Origin: Actinomycetota bacterium | GTDB taxonomy: Bacteria; Actinomycetota; UBA4738; HRBIN12 | Direction: 5' to 3' | NCBI GenBank assembly: GCA_035640355.1 | Contig: DASQWI010000021.1 | Coordinates: 25,211-89,210, forward strand | DNA length: 64,000 nucleotides | In this document: positions 9,952-18,676 of the stretch, piece by piece | Position numbering within the stretch: position 1 is the stretch's first letter | Layout: each line of letters starts with the position of its first letter | Notes under the pieces: generated by a model | What the model was told of the DNA's origin: nothing | The model's input: the letters and a program-made list of their open reading frames with translations, nothing else | The model's database searches: none | Translations under genes and position numbers: made by a program

Positions 9952-10572
9952 GTGGCATCGATCCTCGTCGTCTGCACGGGCAACGTGTGCCGTTCGCCGA
10001 TCGCCGAGGCGATCCTGCGCTCGACGCTCCGGGAGCGCCTCGGAGAGAGCGCACCATCGGTCGCGTCGGCCGGAACGTCGGGATGGGCCGGCTCGCTCGC
10101 CGAGGACGGGTCGATCGTCGCAGCGGCCGAGCGAGGCTTCCAACTCGCGGCACATCGCGGGCGCAGGTTGCACGAACGCGACCTGTCCGACGCGGAGTTG
10201 GTGATCGCCATGTCGAGCGAACATCGCGATCACGTCGAAGACCTTCATCCGCGTGCCGCGTCGCGCACGTTCACGCTCAAGGAGATCGTGCGCCTCCTCG
10301 AACGGATCCCCTCGCGAGAGCATCCGTCGGCGGGCGAACGGGCCGTCGATCCGCATGCGACGCTGCGCGACCTCGTCGAGCGCGCCGACGAGCTCCGGCG
10401 TGCGGGCGATCTCGGCAATCCGGCGGACGAGGGAATCATCGATCCCCTCGGCATGCCGCTCGCGACCTATCGGGCAGTGGCGGCGGAGCTCGAAGAGTGG
10501 TGCGTCCGGCTGGTGGACGCCATGTTCGGTCCCGCGCCGGTCCGGGCGGCATCGATCTCGGATCCGGACTGA
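9952..10572 (+). CDS. Low-molecular-weight protein-tyrosine/arginine phosphatase
   Basis: A 206-residue phosphatase with the P-loop C8-X5-R14 (VCTGNVCRSP) at the N-terminus and the general-acid motif IIDPLG near the C-terminus. It is about 50 residues longer than typical LMW-PTPs; the extra length lies between the core and the DP motif (about 105-160). Family members dephosphorylate tyrosine or, in the YwlE group next to sua5 in Bacillus, arginine. The neighbourhood sua5-phosphatase-rpiB-glyA is the same as in Bacillus, which favours a YwlE-like role but does not prove it. GTG start. Confidence 0.88.
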   Translation: MASILVVCTGNVCRSPIAEAILRSTLRERLGESAPSVASAGTSGWAGSLAEDGSIVAAAERGFQLAAHRGRRLHERDLSDAELVIAMSSEHRDHVEDLHPRAASRTFTLKEIVRLLERIPSREHPSAGERAVDPHATLRDLVERADELRRAGDLGNPADEGIIDPLGMPLATYRAVAAELEEWCVRLVDAMFGPAPVRAASISDPD

Positions 10573-11018
10573 TGCGCGTCTCGATGGGGAGCGACCACGC
10601 GGGGTATCTGTTGAAAGAGGAGCTGAAGACGTTCCTCCGGACAGAGGGGCACCAGGTGCTCGACGTCGGAACGGATTCCGAGGAGACGGTGGACTACCCG
10701 GACTTCTGCGCCGCGGCCGCGCGCGCGGTCATCGACGGCCGCGCGGACCGCGCGATCGTCCTCGGCGGCTCCGGGCAGGGTGAGCAGCTCGCCGCGAACA
10801 AGGTCAGAGGTACGCGCGCCGCCCTGTGCAATGACCTCCACCTCGCGCAGCTCTCGCGCCGTCACAATGACGCGAACGTGCTGGCGATGGGGGGCCGCAT
10901 CGTCGCCACCGAGCTCGCCAAGGAGATCGTGAAGCTGTGGCTCGCGACGCCGTTCGACGGCGGCCGTCACGCGAAGAGGCTCGAGCAGATCGCCGAGATC
11001 GAACGCGGAGAACGATGA
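10572..11018 (+). CDS. rpiB: Ribose-5-phosphate isomerase B, Cys-less type
   Basis: A 148-residue RpiB. SDHAG (7-11), DVGTDSEETVDYPD and the GGSGQGEQLAANK loop are present. In E. coli RpiB the loop carries a catalytic cysteine; here the loop reads GGSGQGE, as in Mycobacterium tuberculosis, where a glutamate acts as base. The candidate is E71. It interconverts ribulose-5-P and ribose-5-P, fitting with the transaldolase upstream. Its ATG overlaps the preceding stop (TGATG). Confidence 0.93.
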   Translation: MRVSMGSDHAGYLLKEELKTFLRTEGHQVLDVGTDSEETVDYPDFCAAAARAVIDGRADRAIVLGGSGQGEQLAANKVRGTRAALCNDLHLAQLSRRHNDANVLAMGGRIVATELAKEIVKLWLATPFDGGRHAKRLEQIAEIERGER

Positions 11019-11019
11019 G

Positions 11020-12288
11020 ATGACGAACGACTTCGTCGCCGACTGGGACGCACTGGCGGAGACGGATCCCGACGTCGCCGGTGCCATCGCCAACGAGGTG
11101 AACCGGGAGCGCTCGACGCTCCGGCTGATCGCGTCGGAGAACTATGCGAGCCCCGCCGTCCTCGCCGCGCAGGCGTCGACGATGAACAACAAGTACGCCG
11201 AGGGGTATCCGGGCCGTCGCTACTACGGCGGGTGCGAATTCGTGGACGTTGTGGAGACGCTGGCGATCGAACGAGCGAAGCGCCTGTTTGGAGCGGACCA
11301 TGCGAACGTGCAGCCGCACGCCGGAGCGCAGGCCAACCTGGCCGTGTTCGGTGCGTTCCTTGAGCCGAGGTCCGACGACAAGGTGCTCGGCCTGGTGCTC
11401 GCGCACGGAGGGCATCTGACCCACGGGTCGCCGGTGAACGTGTCGGGAAAGTGGTTCAACTTCGTCGGGTACGAGGTCGACCCCGAGACCGAGCAGCTCG
11501 ACTACGACCGGATCCGCGATCTGGCCAAGCAGCAGCGACCGAAGATCGTCCTGGCCGGGTTCACGGCGTATCCGCGCGTCATCGACTGGGTGGCGTTCCG
11601 CAGCATCGCCGACGATGTCGGCGCGCTCCTGTGGGTCGACGCGTCGCATTTCATCGGGCTCTGCGCGGGTGGCGCCTACCCCAGCCCCGTTCCGTTCGCT
11701 GACGTGGTGACGTTCACGACGCACAAGACGCTCCGCGGCCCCCGAGGGGCCATCGTCCTGTCCAAGGAGGAGCACGCCAAGGCGATCGACAAGGCCGTTT
11801 TCCCGATGATGCAGGGAGGGCCGCTCGAGCACGTCGTCGCGGCGAAGGCCGTCTGCCTGCAGGAGGCGATGAGCCCGGATTTCGCCGAGTACGCCGCCCG
11901 CGTGGTCCGTTCCGCGCGGTCGCTTGCGCAGGGCCTCGCGGACGAGGGCATCCGCGTCGTGTCGGGCGGAACCGACTCGCACCTCGCGCTGTGCGACGTT
12001 CGCCCGGTCGGCTTGGGCGGCAAGGAGGCCGAGGCCGTCTGCGACGACGTCGGCATCGCCATCAACAAGAACGGCATCCCCTTCGACCCGATGCCGCCGC
12101 TGGATCCGTCGGGCATCCGCGTGGGGACACCGGGCCCGGCGACACTGGGGATGGACGAGCCCGAGATGAAGGAGGTCGCGAGCATCATCGGCGAGGCGCT
12201 CAGGAACCGGACCGATGGGCGCGTCAAGGAGCTGTGCCGCGCTCGCGTCGGCGAGCTCATGAACCGCTTCCCGGTCTATCCGGGCTAA
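11020..12288 (+). CDS. glyA: Serine hydroxymethyltransferase
   Basis: A 422-residue fold-type I PLP enzyme converting serine and tetrahydrofolate to glycine and 5,10-methylene-THF. The PLP lysine is K236 in TTHKTLRGPRG. SENYASP, NNKYAEGYPG and GGHLTHG are intact. Two loops deviate: VDASHFIGL stands where most family members have VDMAHIAGL, and TAYPR replaces SAYPR; the Asp and His that hold PLP are kept. Separated from rpiB by one base. Confidence 0.95.
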   Translation: MTNDFVADWDALAETDPDVAGAIANEVNRERSTLRLIASENYASPAVLAAQASTMNNKYAEGYPGRRYYGGCEFVDVVETLAIERAKRLFGADHANVQPHAGAQANLAVFGAFLEPRSDDKVLGLVLAHGGHLTHGSPVNVSGKWFNFVGYEVDPETEQLDYDRIRDLAKQQRPKIVLAGFTAYPRVIDWVAFRSIADDVGALLWVDASHFIGLCAGGAYPSPVPFADVVTFTTHKTLRGPRGAIVLSKEEHAKAIDKAVFPMMQGGPLEHVVAAKAVCLQEAMSPDFAEYAARVVRSARSLAQGLADEGIRVVSGGTDSHLALCDVRPVGLGGKEAEAVCDDVGIAINKNGIPFDPMPPLDPSGIRVGTPGPATLGMDEPEMKEVASIIGEALRNRTDGRVKELCRARVGELMNRFPVYPG

Positions 12289-12331
12289 CCCGCGAGCGCC
12301 ACGCGTCGGGCGCCGCCGATACGACAGGCGG

Positions 12332-12337
12332 TAGCAT
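12332..12337 (+). promoter_or_regulatory. -10-like box (TAGCAT) before the glycosyl-phosphate transferase gene
   Basis: TAGCAT ends eight bases before the GTG at 12346, in the 57-base gap after glyA. This implies a short or missing leader. Confidence 0.4.
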
Positions 12338-12345
12338 CGCCGGAG

Positions 12346-13563
12346 GTGGGCTCTTACCTGCTCGTCTTCGCGATCACGGCGATCGTGACGTTCGCGGTCA
12401 CGCCGCTCGTTCGAGCCCTCTCCAGCGGCCTCGGGTGGATCGACCGGCCGTCCGATCGCAAGATGCATCCCAAGCCGACGCCCACGGCGGGGGGGATCGG
12501 CATCTGGATCGGGCTGTCTGCGGGTCTGATCGCCTCGAGGTTCGTACCGTTCCTTCGAAATCTGTTCGACACGGGTTCCGATCTCGACGCCGTCGCAATC
12601 GCCGGCACGGCGATCGTCGTGCTCGGCGTGATCGACGACACACGGGGGGTGTCGGCGCTCGGCAAGCTCGCCGGTCAGGTGCTGATCGCCGGCGTGCTCG
12701 TGCTGATCGGCGTGCAGTTCATCTGGTTCTACTTCCCCGGCCAGGGGTTGCTCTCGCTCTCCCCGGACATCGCCGTCCCCCTCACGATCATCTGGGTGGT
12801 GCTGATGGTGAACGCCGTCAACCTGATCGACGGGCTGGACGGGCTCGCGGCCGGGATCGTGGCCATCGCCGCGATCGCGTTCTTCGCGTACATCGCGTGG
12901 TCGCCGCAGGGCAACGCCATCGAGGCCTCGTCGGCGGCTCTACTCGCGGTGATCGCCGCTGGCGCCGCGATCGGCTTCCTTCCGTGGAACTTCTACCCCG
13001 CCAAGATCTTCATGGGCGATTCGGGCGCGCTTCTGTTGGGGCTGGTATTGGCGGTCGCGACGATCTCGGGCGCCGTGCGGAACCTGAACGGACCCCCGGA
13101 GGAAACGAGCGGCGCGCTGGCGGCGATCGTGATCCCCATCACGCTGCCGCTGCTCGTCCTGTCGATCGCGCTCCTCGACGTCGTGCTGGCGGTCATCCGG
13201 AGGATGCGGCGCGGTATCGGCATCGGGCACGCCGACAAGGAGCACATCCATCACCGATTGATGGACATCGGCCACACGCACCGTCAGGCGGTGTTGCTGA
13301 TGTATCTGTGGAGCGCGCTCATCTCGGGATCCGCGCTGGTCATCGCCTTCATCGACGGCACGTTGATGGTGGGCGCGATCGTCGGGGCTGCGGTGATAGT
13401 CGCCGCCGTCCTCCCCAGGCTCATCCGCGACCGCTCTCCGCGGGGGAGCGATCGCCCCCTCGAGGGGAACGGAGCCGGAACGCCCGTCACCGCGGTGGCC
13501 GCCCGCGCGGATCGGCCGCCGCCACGCCCCGCCCGTCGGGATCGGGCGCCGGGCGCTTCCTGA
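12346..13563 (+). CDS. Undecaprenyl-phosphate sugar-1-phosphate transferase (WecA/TagO type)
   Basis: A 405-residue polytopic membrane protein of the MraY/WecA family. Hallmarks are D97-D98 in VIDDTRG, NAVNLIDGLDGLA, the Mg-binding GDSGALLLG and the basic HIHHRL loop typical of WecA/TagO rather than MraY. It transfers GlcNAc-1-P or a related sugar phosphate to undecaprenyl phosphate, starting a wall polymer. The C-terminal ~40 residues are a disordered Arg/Pro tail. Its position upstream of the ATP synthase operon is typical for actinobacteria, although here a transporter operon intervenes. GTG start. Confidence 0.9.
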   Translation: MGSYLLVFAITAIVTFAVTPLVRALSSGLGWIDRPSDRKMHPKPTPTAGGIGIWIGLSAGLIASRFVPFLRNLFDTGSDLDAVAIAGTAIVVLGVIDDTRGVSALGKLAGQVLIAGVLVLIGVQFIWFYFPGQGLLSLSPDIAVPLTIIWVVLMVNAVNLIDGLDGLAAGIVAIAAIAFFAYIAWSPQGNAIEASSAALLAVIAAGAAIGFLPWNFYPAKIFMGDSGALLLGLVLAVATISGAVRNLNGPPEETSGALAAIVIPITLPLLVLSIALLDVVLAVIRRMRRGIGIGHADKEHIHHRLMDIGHTHRQAVLLMYLWSALISGSALVIAFIDGTLMVGAIVGAAVIVAAVLPRLIRDRSPRGSDRPLEGNGAGTPVTAVAARADRPPPRPARRDRAPGAS

Positions 13564-13610
13564 CGCAACGCCTCGGCGACTCGGGACATCCGAGGTCCGT
13601 CGGTGCGGCG

Positions 13611-13624
13611 TAATACGTCATAAT
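13611..13624 (+). promoter_or_regulatory. AT-rich -10 region of the pot-type operon
   Basis: In the 112-base gap before the transporter, TAATACGTCATAAT is the only AT-rich patch and contains CATAAT and TAATAC. It lies 52 bases before the TTG start of the ABC ATPase. The -35 is unclear. Confidence 0.4.
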
Positions 13625-13675
13625 CGCGGTCCGAACGAGGCCGGATCCACGCGGCGTCGAAACCAGGGAGGCGCA

Positions 13676-14803
13676 TTGGCCGAGGTTGACGTTCGGCTGG
13701 AGCGTGTCACCAAGGACTTCGGCGAGACGATCGCCGTCGACGATCTCTCCCTTGACATCGCCGTCGGCGAGTTCTTCAGCATGCTCGGACCGTCGGGTTG
13801 CGGCAAGACGACGACGCTTCGGATGATCGGCGGGTTCGAGGAGCCGACGCGGGGCACGATCTACCTGCGCGGCCGCGACGTCACCGATCAGCCGCCTCAC
13901 AAGCGCGACGTCAACACGGTCTTCCAGTCGTACGCGCTGTTCCCGCACCTGAACGTGTTCGAGAACGTCGCGTTCGGCCTCAGGCGGCGGAAGGTGCCGG
14001 GCGACGAGATCGACGCGCGCGTGCGGAACGCGTTGAAGCTCGTCGATCTGGAGGGCTTCGACAAGCGTAAACCCGGTCAGATGTCCGGAGGTCAACAGCA
14101 ACGGGTTGCGCTGGCGCGGGCACTCGTGAACGAGCCCCAGGTTCTCCTGCTCGACGAGCCGCTCGGCGCGCTGGATCTGAAGCTCCGCAAGCAGATGCAG
14201 CTGGAGCTGAAACGGATCCAACAGGAGGTCGGCATCACGTTCATCTACGTGACGCACGATCAGGAGGAGGCGATGACGATGTCTGATCGCCTCGCCGTGA
14301 TGCGCAACGGGCGGATCGAGCAGGTAGGACCACCAGAGGAGGTCTACGAGAACCCGCAGACGCAGTTCGTCGCCGGGTTCCTCGGCGCATCGAACTTGCT
14401 GGAGGGCGAGCTCAAGGAGCAGCGGAACGGCACGACGTCGGTCCTGTTGCAGGGCGGAGATGTCGTCCACATGCCGACTGATCGGGCGCCGTTTCACACG
14501 GGCGTCGACGTGCTCGTGGGCGTCCGCCCGGAGAAGATCACCATCGCGCCGGAGAACGGCCCCGAGCCGGTCTCCGACTGGAACTCCGTCACCGGCCTGC
14601 TCCGGATGTCCACCTACATCGGCGTGAGCCACCAGTTCAAGGTGGAGGGGCCGGGCGGGCACGAGTTGACCGTCTGGGTCCAGAACCTGGGCTCAACCCC
14701 GGCCCCGAGGCCTGGCGAGCGCGTACGTCTTTCGTGGCAGCGAGAGCACACGTTCGCCGTTCTTCCGCAGGAAGGTGTGTCGATCGAGGAGGAAGAGGAA
14801 TGA
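13676..14803 (+). CDS. potA: Spermidine/putrescine-type ABC transporter ATP-binding protein
   Basis: A 375-residue ABC ATPase. Walker A is GPSGCGKTTT near residues 39-48, the signature MSGGQQQRVALARAL, Walker B VLLLDEPLGALD and the H-loop YVTHDQ. A C-terminal TOBE regulatory domain starts near 240. The PotA/FbpC group energises import of polyamines or iron; the polyamine assignment rests on the three genes that follow. It starts at TTG 13676 behind GGAGGC. The stop overlaps the next ATG (ATGA). Confidence 0.9.
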   Translation: MAEVDVRLERVTKDFGETIAVDDLSLDIAVGEFFSMLGPSGCGKTTTLRMIGGFEEPTRGTIYLRGRDVTDQPPHKRDVNTVFQSYALFPHLNVFENVAFGLRRRKVPGDEIDARVRNALKLVDLEGFDKRKPGQMSGGQQQRVALARALVNEPQVLLLDEPLGALDLKLRKQMQLELKRIQQEVGITFIYVTHDQEEAMTMSDRLAVMRNGRIEQVGPPEEVYENPQTQFVAGFLGASNLLEGELKEQRNGTTSVLLQGGDVVHMPTDRAPFHTGVDVLVGVRPEKITIAPENGPEPVSDWNSVTGLLRMSTYIGVSHQFKVEGPGGHELTVWVQNLGSTPAPRPGERVRLSWQREHTFAVLPQEGVSIEEEEE

Positions 14804-16104
14804 CCGAACGAGGTGATCGGATCGTCGATCCCGCGATGATGCACGAGGTAATGCGGCGGCGCCTGACCCGGCGGAGCGTCCTCAAGGGCGCCGGAACCGG
14901 CATCGCCGGGTTCAGTCTCGCCTCGTTCCTCGCCGCGTGCGGTGGTGGCGACGGCGGGACCGGCGGTGACGGCGGGAACGGCGGGTTGGACGTGGGGCAG
15001 ATCTACTCCGGTGAACCGGGCGACTTGGTCAACTTCGCGAACTGGCCGGCCTACATGGACCAGGCCAAGAACAACGAGGGGGAGGTGTTCCACCCGACGC
15101 TGCGCACGTTCACCCAACAGACCGGCATCCAGGTCAACTACGAGGACGTCATCAACGACAATGCGGAATTCTTCGGTCGTCTGCAGCCGCTCCTCGCCGC
15201 GGGGGACGATCCCGGCTGGGACATCATCGTGATCACGAACGGGCGGTACTTCACGACCCTCGTGGCGAACAACTGGGTCTACCCGCTCGATCCCGATCGG
15301 CGACCGAACTTCGACACGAACGCGGCGAGCTGGGCGAAAGACCCGTTCTACGACCCCGGCAACACCCACGGGATGCCGTGGCAGTCGGGGATCACCGGGA
15401 TCTTCTACAACGGCGAGCTCGTGGACGGCGAGCTCACGAAGATGGACGACCTGGCGAATCCGGACAAGGTGGGAACGAACAGCATCGGGATGCTCGAGGG
15501 CGACATGCCCGACTGGGTCATGATCAACCTGGGCATCGACCCGACGGAGTCCGGGCCGGAGGAGTGGCGCGAGGCCGCCGACTGGCTCCGGATGCAGCAG
15601 GAGTCCGGGACCGTGCGGGCGTACTACGGAAACGACTATCTCCCCGAGATGCAACAGGGCAATCTCAATGCCGGGATGGCGTGGTCGGGCGACGTCCTGT
15701 ACTCGAACGTCTGGCTCGGGATCGACGTGCACTTCGTATTCCCCGAGGGTGGTGCGCTCCTGTGGATCGACAACATGATGGTCCCGGCCGCCGCTCAGAA
15801 CCCCGTTGGCGCGATGGAGGTAATGGACTTCTATTACGACCCCGAGAACGCCACGAAGCTGACGGAATGGGTGCTGTACATGTCGCCGGTCCCGGAAACA
15901 CAACGTCTGATCGAGCAAGACGCTGCACGCGCAGAGGAGCAAGGGTTCAAGGGCTACGCGAACAAGCTCTACCAGACGGCTCGCAGCGAGTTCCTGTACC
16001 CGAGCGACGAGTTCATCTCGAGGACGTCGTTCGGGCGCGACCTGCGGACGCAGGAGGAGACGGAGGAGTGGGACTCGATCTTCCTGCCCATCTCGCAAGG
16101 CTGA
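14800..16104 (+). CDS. potD: Polyamine-type substrate-binding lipoprotein, Tat-exported
   Basis: A 434-residue extracellular solute-binding protein. The N-terminus has a twin-arginine motif (TRRSVLKG, R24-R25), a short hydrophobic stretch and a lipobox ending SFLAAC with C47, followed by a Gly/Asp linker. This indicates Tat export and lipid anchoring. The body resembles PotD/PotF-type proteins (NFANWPAYMD near the start of the mature domain). Tat export of a PotD is less common than Sec export. Overlaps potA by four bases. Confidence 0.88.
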   Translation: MTERGDRIVDPAMMHEVMRRRLTRRSVLKGAGTGIAGFSLASFLAACGGGDGGTGGDGGNGGLDVGQIYSGEPGDLVNFANWPAYMDQAKNNEGEVFHPTLRTFTQQTGIQVNYEDVINDNAEFFGRLQPLLAAGDDPGWDIIVITNGRYFTTLVANNWVYPLDPDRRPNFDTNAASWAKDPFYDPGNTHGMPWQSGITGIFYNGELVDGELTKMDDLANPDKVGTNSIGMLEGDMPDWVMINLGIDPTESGPEEWREAADWLRMQQESGTVRAYYGNDYLPEMQQGNLNAGMAWSGDVLYSNVWLGIDVHFVFPEGGALLWIDNMMVPAAAQNPVGAMEVMDFYYDPENATKLTEWVLYMSPVPETQRLIEQDAARAEEQGFKGYANKLYQTARSEFLYPSDEFISRTSFGRDLRTQEETEEWDSIFLPISQG

Positions 16105-16123
16105 TCCGAACGGGCGCTCCGGC

Positions 16124-17050
16124 GTGACGACGCAAGCCGTCGACACACCGGAGCGCGCCGAGGAGGCCCAGAGCCGAAGGCTCAGCGCTCGCCGCCGCCT
16201 CGTCCCGTACTTCCTGTTGACGCCCGGTGGGCTGTATCTCACCGTCTTCTTCCTGATCCCGCTGGCGATCATGGTCTACACGTCGTTGCAGAGCGGTGGG
16301 CTCCTCGCCGGCGGCTTCTCGTTCACGTGGGAGTTCGGCAACTACGCGGATGTCCTGGGCCAGTACGAGCGGCAGTTCATCAGGTCGATCCAGTACTCGG
16401 CGATCGTGACCGCCGTGGCGCTGATCCTCGCGTATCCGCTCGCGTACTGGATCGCGTTCTACGGAGACAAATGGAAGACGTCGTTGCTGCTGTTGATCCT
16501 GGCGCCGTTCTTCGTTTCGTTCATCATCCGCACGATCCAGTGGAAGTTCATCGTCGGCGACCACGGGCCGCTTCTTGGTTTCCTGAAGGCTGTCGGGCTC
16601 CTCCCTGACGAATTCCGCCTGTTGGCGACGCCGTTCGCGGTTATCGCGGGCATCACCTACAGCTTCCTGCCGTTCACGGCGTTGCCTCTCTACGTCTCGC
16701 TCGAGCGCATCGACAAACGTCTGGTCGAAGCGGCGAAGGACCTCTACGCGAGCCGGTGGCAGGCATTCCGCCGCGTGGTGTGGCCGCTATCGCTACCCGG
16801 TGTGTTCGCGGCGTTCCTGCTGACGTTCGTTCCCGCGACGGGCGACTACGTGAACGCCGACGTGCTGGGCGGGCCGGGCACCACGATGATCGGCAACATC
16901 ATCCAGACGAAGTTCCTGACCGAGCTCAACTATCCGGATGCCGCGGCCCTGTCCGTCATCCTGATGGTGGCGATGCTCGTCCTTGCGACCCTCTACGCGC
17001 GGATTCTCGGGACGGAGGACGTTCAACGCGCGGCGGGAGCGCAGGCGTGA
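16124..17050 (+). CDS. potB: Polyamine-type ABC transporter permease PotB
   Basis: A 308-residue permease with six predicted membrane segments and the EAA loop (EAAKDLYASRWQAFRRVVWP) that docks on the ATPase. It starts at GTG 16124. The first ~25 residues are polar and probably cytoplasmic. It forms a heterodimeric channel with PotC, whose GTG overlaps its stop codon. Confidence 0.9.
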   Translation: MTTQAVDTPERAEEAQSRRLSARRRLVPYFLLTPGGLYLTVFFLIPLAIMVYTSLQSGGLLAGGFSFTWEFGNYADVLGQYERQFIRSIQYSAIVTAVALILAYPLAYWIAFYGDKWKTSLLLLILAPFFVSFIIRTIQWKFIVGDHGPLLGFLKAVGLLPDEFRLLATPFAVIAGITYSFLPFTALPLYVSLERIDKRLVEAAKDLYASRWQAFRRVVWPLSLPGVFAAFLLTFVPATGDYVNADVLGGPGTTMIGNIIQTKFLTELNYPDAAALSVILMVAMLVLATLYARILGTEDVQRAAGAQA

Positions 17051-17901
17051 GCGCCGTCGCCACCGCCACGCGACCGCTCGAGGAGCACCAGCGCGCGCCG
17101 CTCAACCGGCCGAACAAGCGGTGGACCCGGTTCATCCTGCCCGTGTACACGATCGCCATGATCCTGTACCTGTCGAGCCCGATCGTGACGATGATCCTGT
17201 ACTCGTTCAACGACATCCCGGGCATCCGGCAGACCCAGACTCCTCAGTTCTGGGGGTTCACCCTCGACTGGTGGAAGAACGTCTTCAACATCCCGGGCTT
17301 ACCGGACGCGTTCCGTCTCTCGCTGAAGGTCGCCTTCCCGTCGGCCGCAATCTCGACGGTGCTCGGAGCGTTGTTCGGTCTGGCCCTGGGGCGCTATCGG
17401 TTCCGAGGCGTTCGCGGTGTCGACTTCGTCATCTTCCTGGCCATCGCCGTGCCGGAGATCGTTCTCGGCGCCTCGCTGCTGTCGCTGTTCATCCTGGCCG
17501 AGGTCCCGCTCGGGTTCGGGTCGATTCTGCTCTCGCACATCGGGTTCTCGATCGCGTTCGTCGCCGTGACCGTTCGCGCTCGCGTTCAGGGCCTCGACCG
17601 AAACCTGGAAGACGCGGCGCAGGACCTGTTCGCGAGTCCGGTGACCGCGTTCTTCAAGGTGACGCTGCCGCTGATCGCGCCGGCGCTCATGGCCGGTTTC
17701 CTTCTCGCGTTCGTGTTGTCGCTCGACGACTTCGTCATTTCCAACTTCGTCGCGGGACAGGACTCCACGTTCCCCCTGTGGGTCTACGGCGCTCAGCGGA
17801 TCGGGCTCCCGCCGCAGGTGAACGTGATGGCCACGATCCTGTTCGGCGCGGGGATCCTCGCGGCGATCGCCAACGTGATCGCCCAACGCCGCCGCGCCTG
17901 A
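17047..17901 (+). CDS. potC: Polyamine-type ABC transporter permease PotC
   Basis: A 284-residue permease with six predicted membrane spans and an EAA-type loop (DAAQDLFASPVTAFFKVTLP). SLDDFVISNF near the C-terminus is a conserved PotC block. It starts at the GTG in the GTGA overlap with potB. It completes a potA-potD-potB-potC operon; the substrate is presumably spermidine/putrescine or a related amine, inferred only from family resemblance. Confidence 0.9.
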   Translation: MSAVATATRPLEEHQRAPLNRPNKRWTRFILPVYTIAMILYLSSPIVTMILYSFNDIPGIRQTQTPQFWGFTLDWWKNVFNIPGLPDAFRLSLKVAFPSAAISTVLGALFGLALGRYRFRGVRGVDFVIFLAIAVPEIVLGASLLSLFILAEVPLGFGSILLSHIGFSIAFVAVTVRARVQGLDRNLEDAAQDLFASPVTAFFKVTLPLIAPALMAGFLLAFVLSLDDFVISNFVAGQDSTFPLWVYGAQRIGLPPQVNVMATILFGAGILAAIANVIAQRRRA

Positions 17902-17931
17902 CTGCATCCGACCACCGCGTCGCGGGGCCTC

Positions 17932-17945
17932 GTGAAAACTTTCAC
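17932..17945. repeat. Inverted repeat GTGAAA-AC-TTTCAC between potC and the ATP synthase operon
   Basis: A perfect 6-bp inverted repeat with a two-base centre sits 30 bases after potC. It could be a weak terminator hairpin or a regulator site; no T-tract follows. The rest of the 144-base gap holds the ATP synthase promoter. Confidence 0.4.
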
Positions 17946-18005
17946 AAGCGGGGGCTCCGGCGTCGAAATAGGGCCTCTGACCTGCGGAAACGTGTCGCCG
18001 CGGCT

Positions 18006-18035
18006 TTGACGTACCAACGAGCGCACGGATATACT
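18006..18035 (+). promoter_or_regulatory. Promoter of the ATP synthase operon
   Basis: TTGACG at 18006-18011 and TATACT at 18030-18035, separated by 18 bases: the best sigma-A-type promoter in the window. The predicted start site is about 18042, only a few bases before the ATG at 18046, so the mRNA would be leaderless or nearly so. Confidence 0.7.
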
Positions 18036-18045
18036 CCCCACGCCG

Positions 18046-18276
18046 ATGGCCCGGCCGCAACGAAGCGACGCATGGTCGGGCATGGGCGTTGGGTGGGCGA
18101 TCACGAGCACGCTCATCGCGGGGATGCTGGTGATGGGCGCCCTTGGTTACCTCGTCGACGCCCTATTCGGGACGGAGCACGTGTTCACGGGGATCGGTTT
18201 CGTCCTGGGTGCCGCCCTCGGCGTCTACGCGGTGTACCTGCGATACGGGAGGGGGAGCGACGACGCTGAGGGTTGA
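18046..18276 (+). CDS. atpZ: AtpZ/AtpI-like small membrane protein
   Basis: A 76-residue protein with two predicted membrane helices (about 15-40 and 47-66) joined by a short loop. Size, topology and position at the head of an ATP synthase operon fit the AtpZ family, implicated in assembly of the c-ring or divalent ion entry. It is the first gene after a strong promoter and begins almost at the predicted transcription start. Sequence conservation in this family is low, so the call leans on context. Confidence 0.75.
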   Translation: MARPQRSDAWSGMGVGWAITSTLIAGMLVMGALGYLVDALFGTEHVFTGIGFVLGAALGVYAVYLRYGRGSDDAEG

Positions 18277-18301
18277 GCCCGAGCGGGAGCTCGCGCGCAA
18301 G

Positions 18302-18676
18302 GTGCTTCGGTTCGTCCCGCTCGCCCTCGCAGTCGCCTTCTCGCTGGGGATGCTCGTCGAAGGCGCGGGGGCCGGCTCATCGGCGGCCATCGGCGTCGCC
18401 GTTGTCACCGCGAACTCCGTCGCCAGTGCGCTCTCGATCGCCTGGGCCGCGGGCGTATCACCGGCCGTTGTGTTCGCGGTCGCCATGGGAGGCTTCTTCC
18501 TGCGCATGACGGTCATCGTCATCGTGCTCGTCGGGCTCAACACGCTCTCCTGGTTCTCGCCCACGTCCTTCGCGCTTTCGGTCGTCCCGGCGACCATCGT
18601 GCTGTTGGTGTACGAGGCGCGCACCCTCTCGGGGCGGATGCAGGTCGATCTGTGGTCCTTCGAGGGACGGCGTTGA
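18302..18676 (+). CDS. atpI: ATP synthase subunit I-like membrane protein
   Basis: A protein with four predicted membrane helices. It matches the AtpI place in the operon, a chaperone-like factor for c-ring assembly. The start is uncertain: GTG 18302 gives 124 residues, but the frame reads on upstream through sequence that looks coding (RVEPERELARK), with GGGAGGGGG about ten bases before a CTG at 18266. A non-standard CTG start or a long overlap with the previous gene from a GTG near 18209 is possible. The stop overlaps the TTG start of atpB. Confidence 0.72.
   Translation: MLRFVPLALAVAFSLGMLVEGAGAGSSAAIGVAVVTANSVASALSIAWAAGVSPAVVFAVAMGGFFLRMTVIVIVLVGLNTLSWFSPTSFALSVVPATIVLLVYEARTLSGRMQVDLWSFEGRR

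Noticed and set aside
14940..15000. Gly-rich GGC/GGG repeats at the start of mature PotD as a tandem repeat element
   Set aside because: It is an ordinary low-complexity lipoprotein linker after the lipobox, not a DNA repeat family.
14614..16272. A 552-codon minus-strand frame opposite potD and potB
   Set aside because: No recognisable domain and fully covered by strong forward genes.
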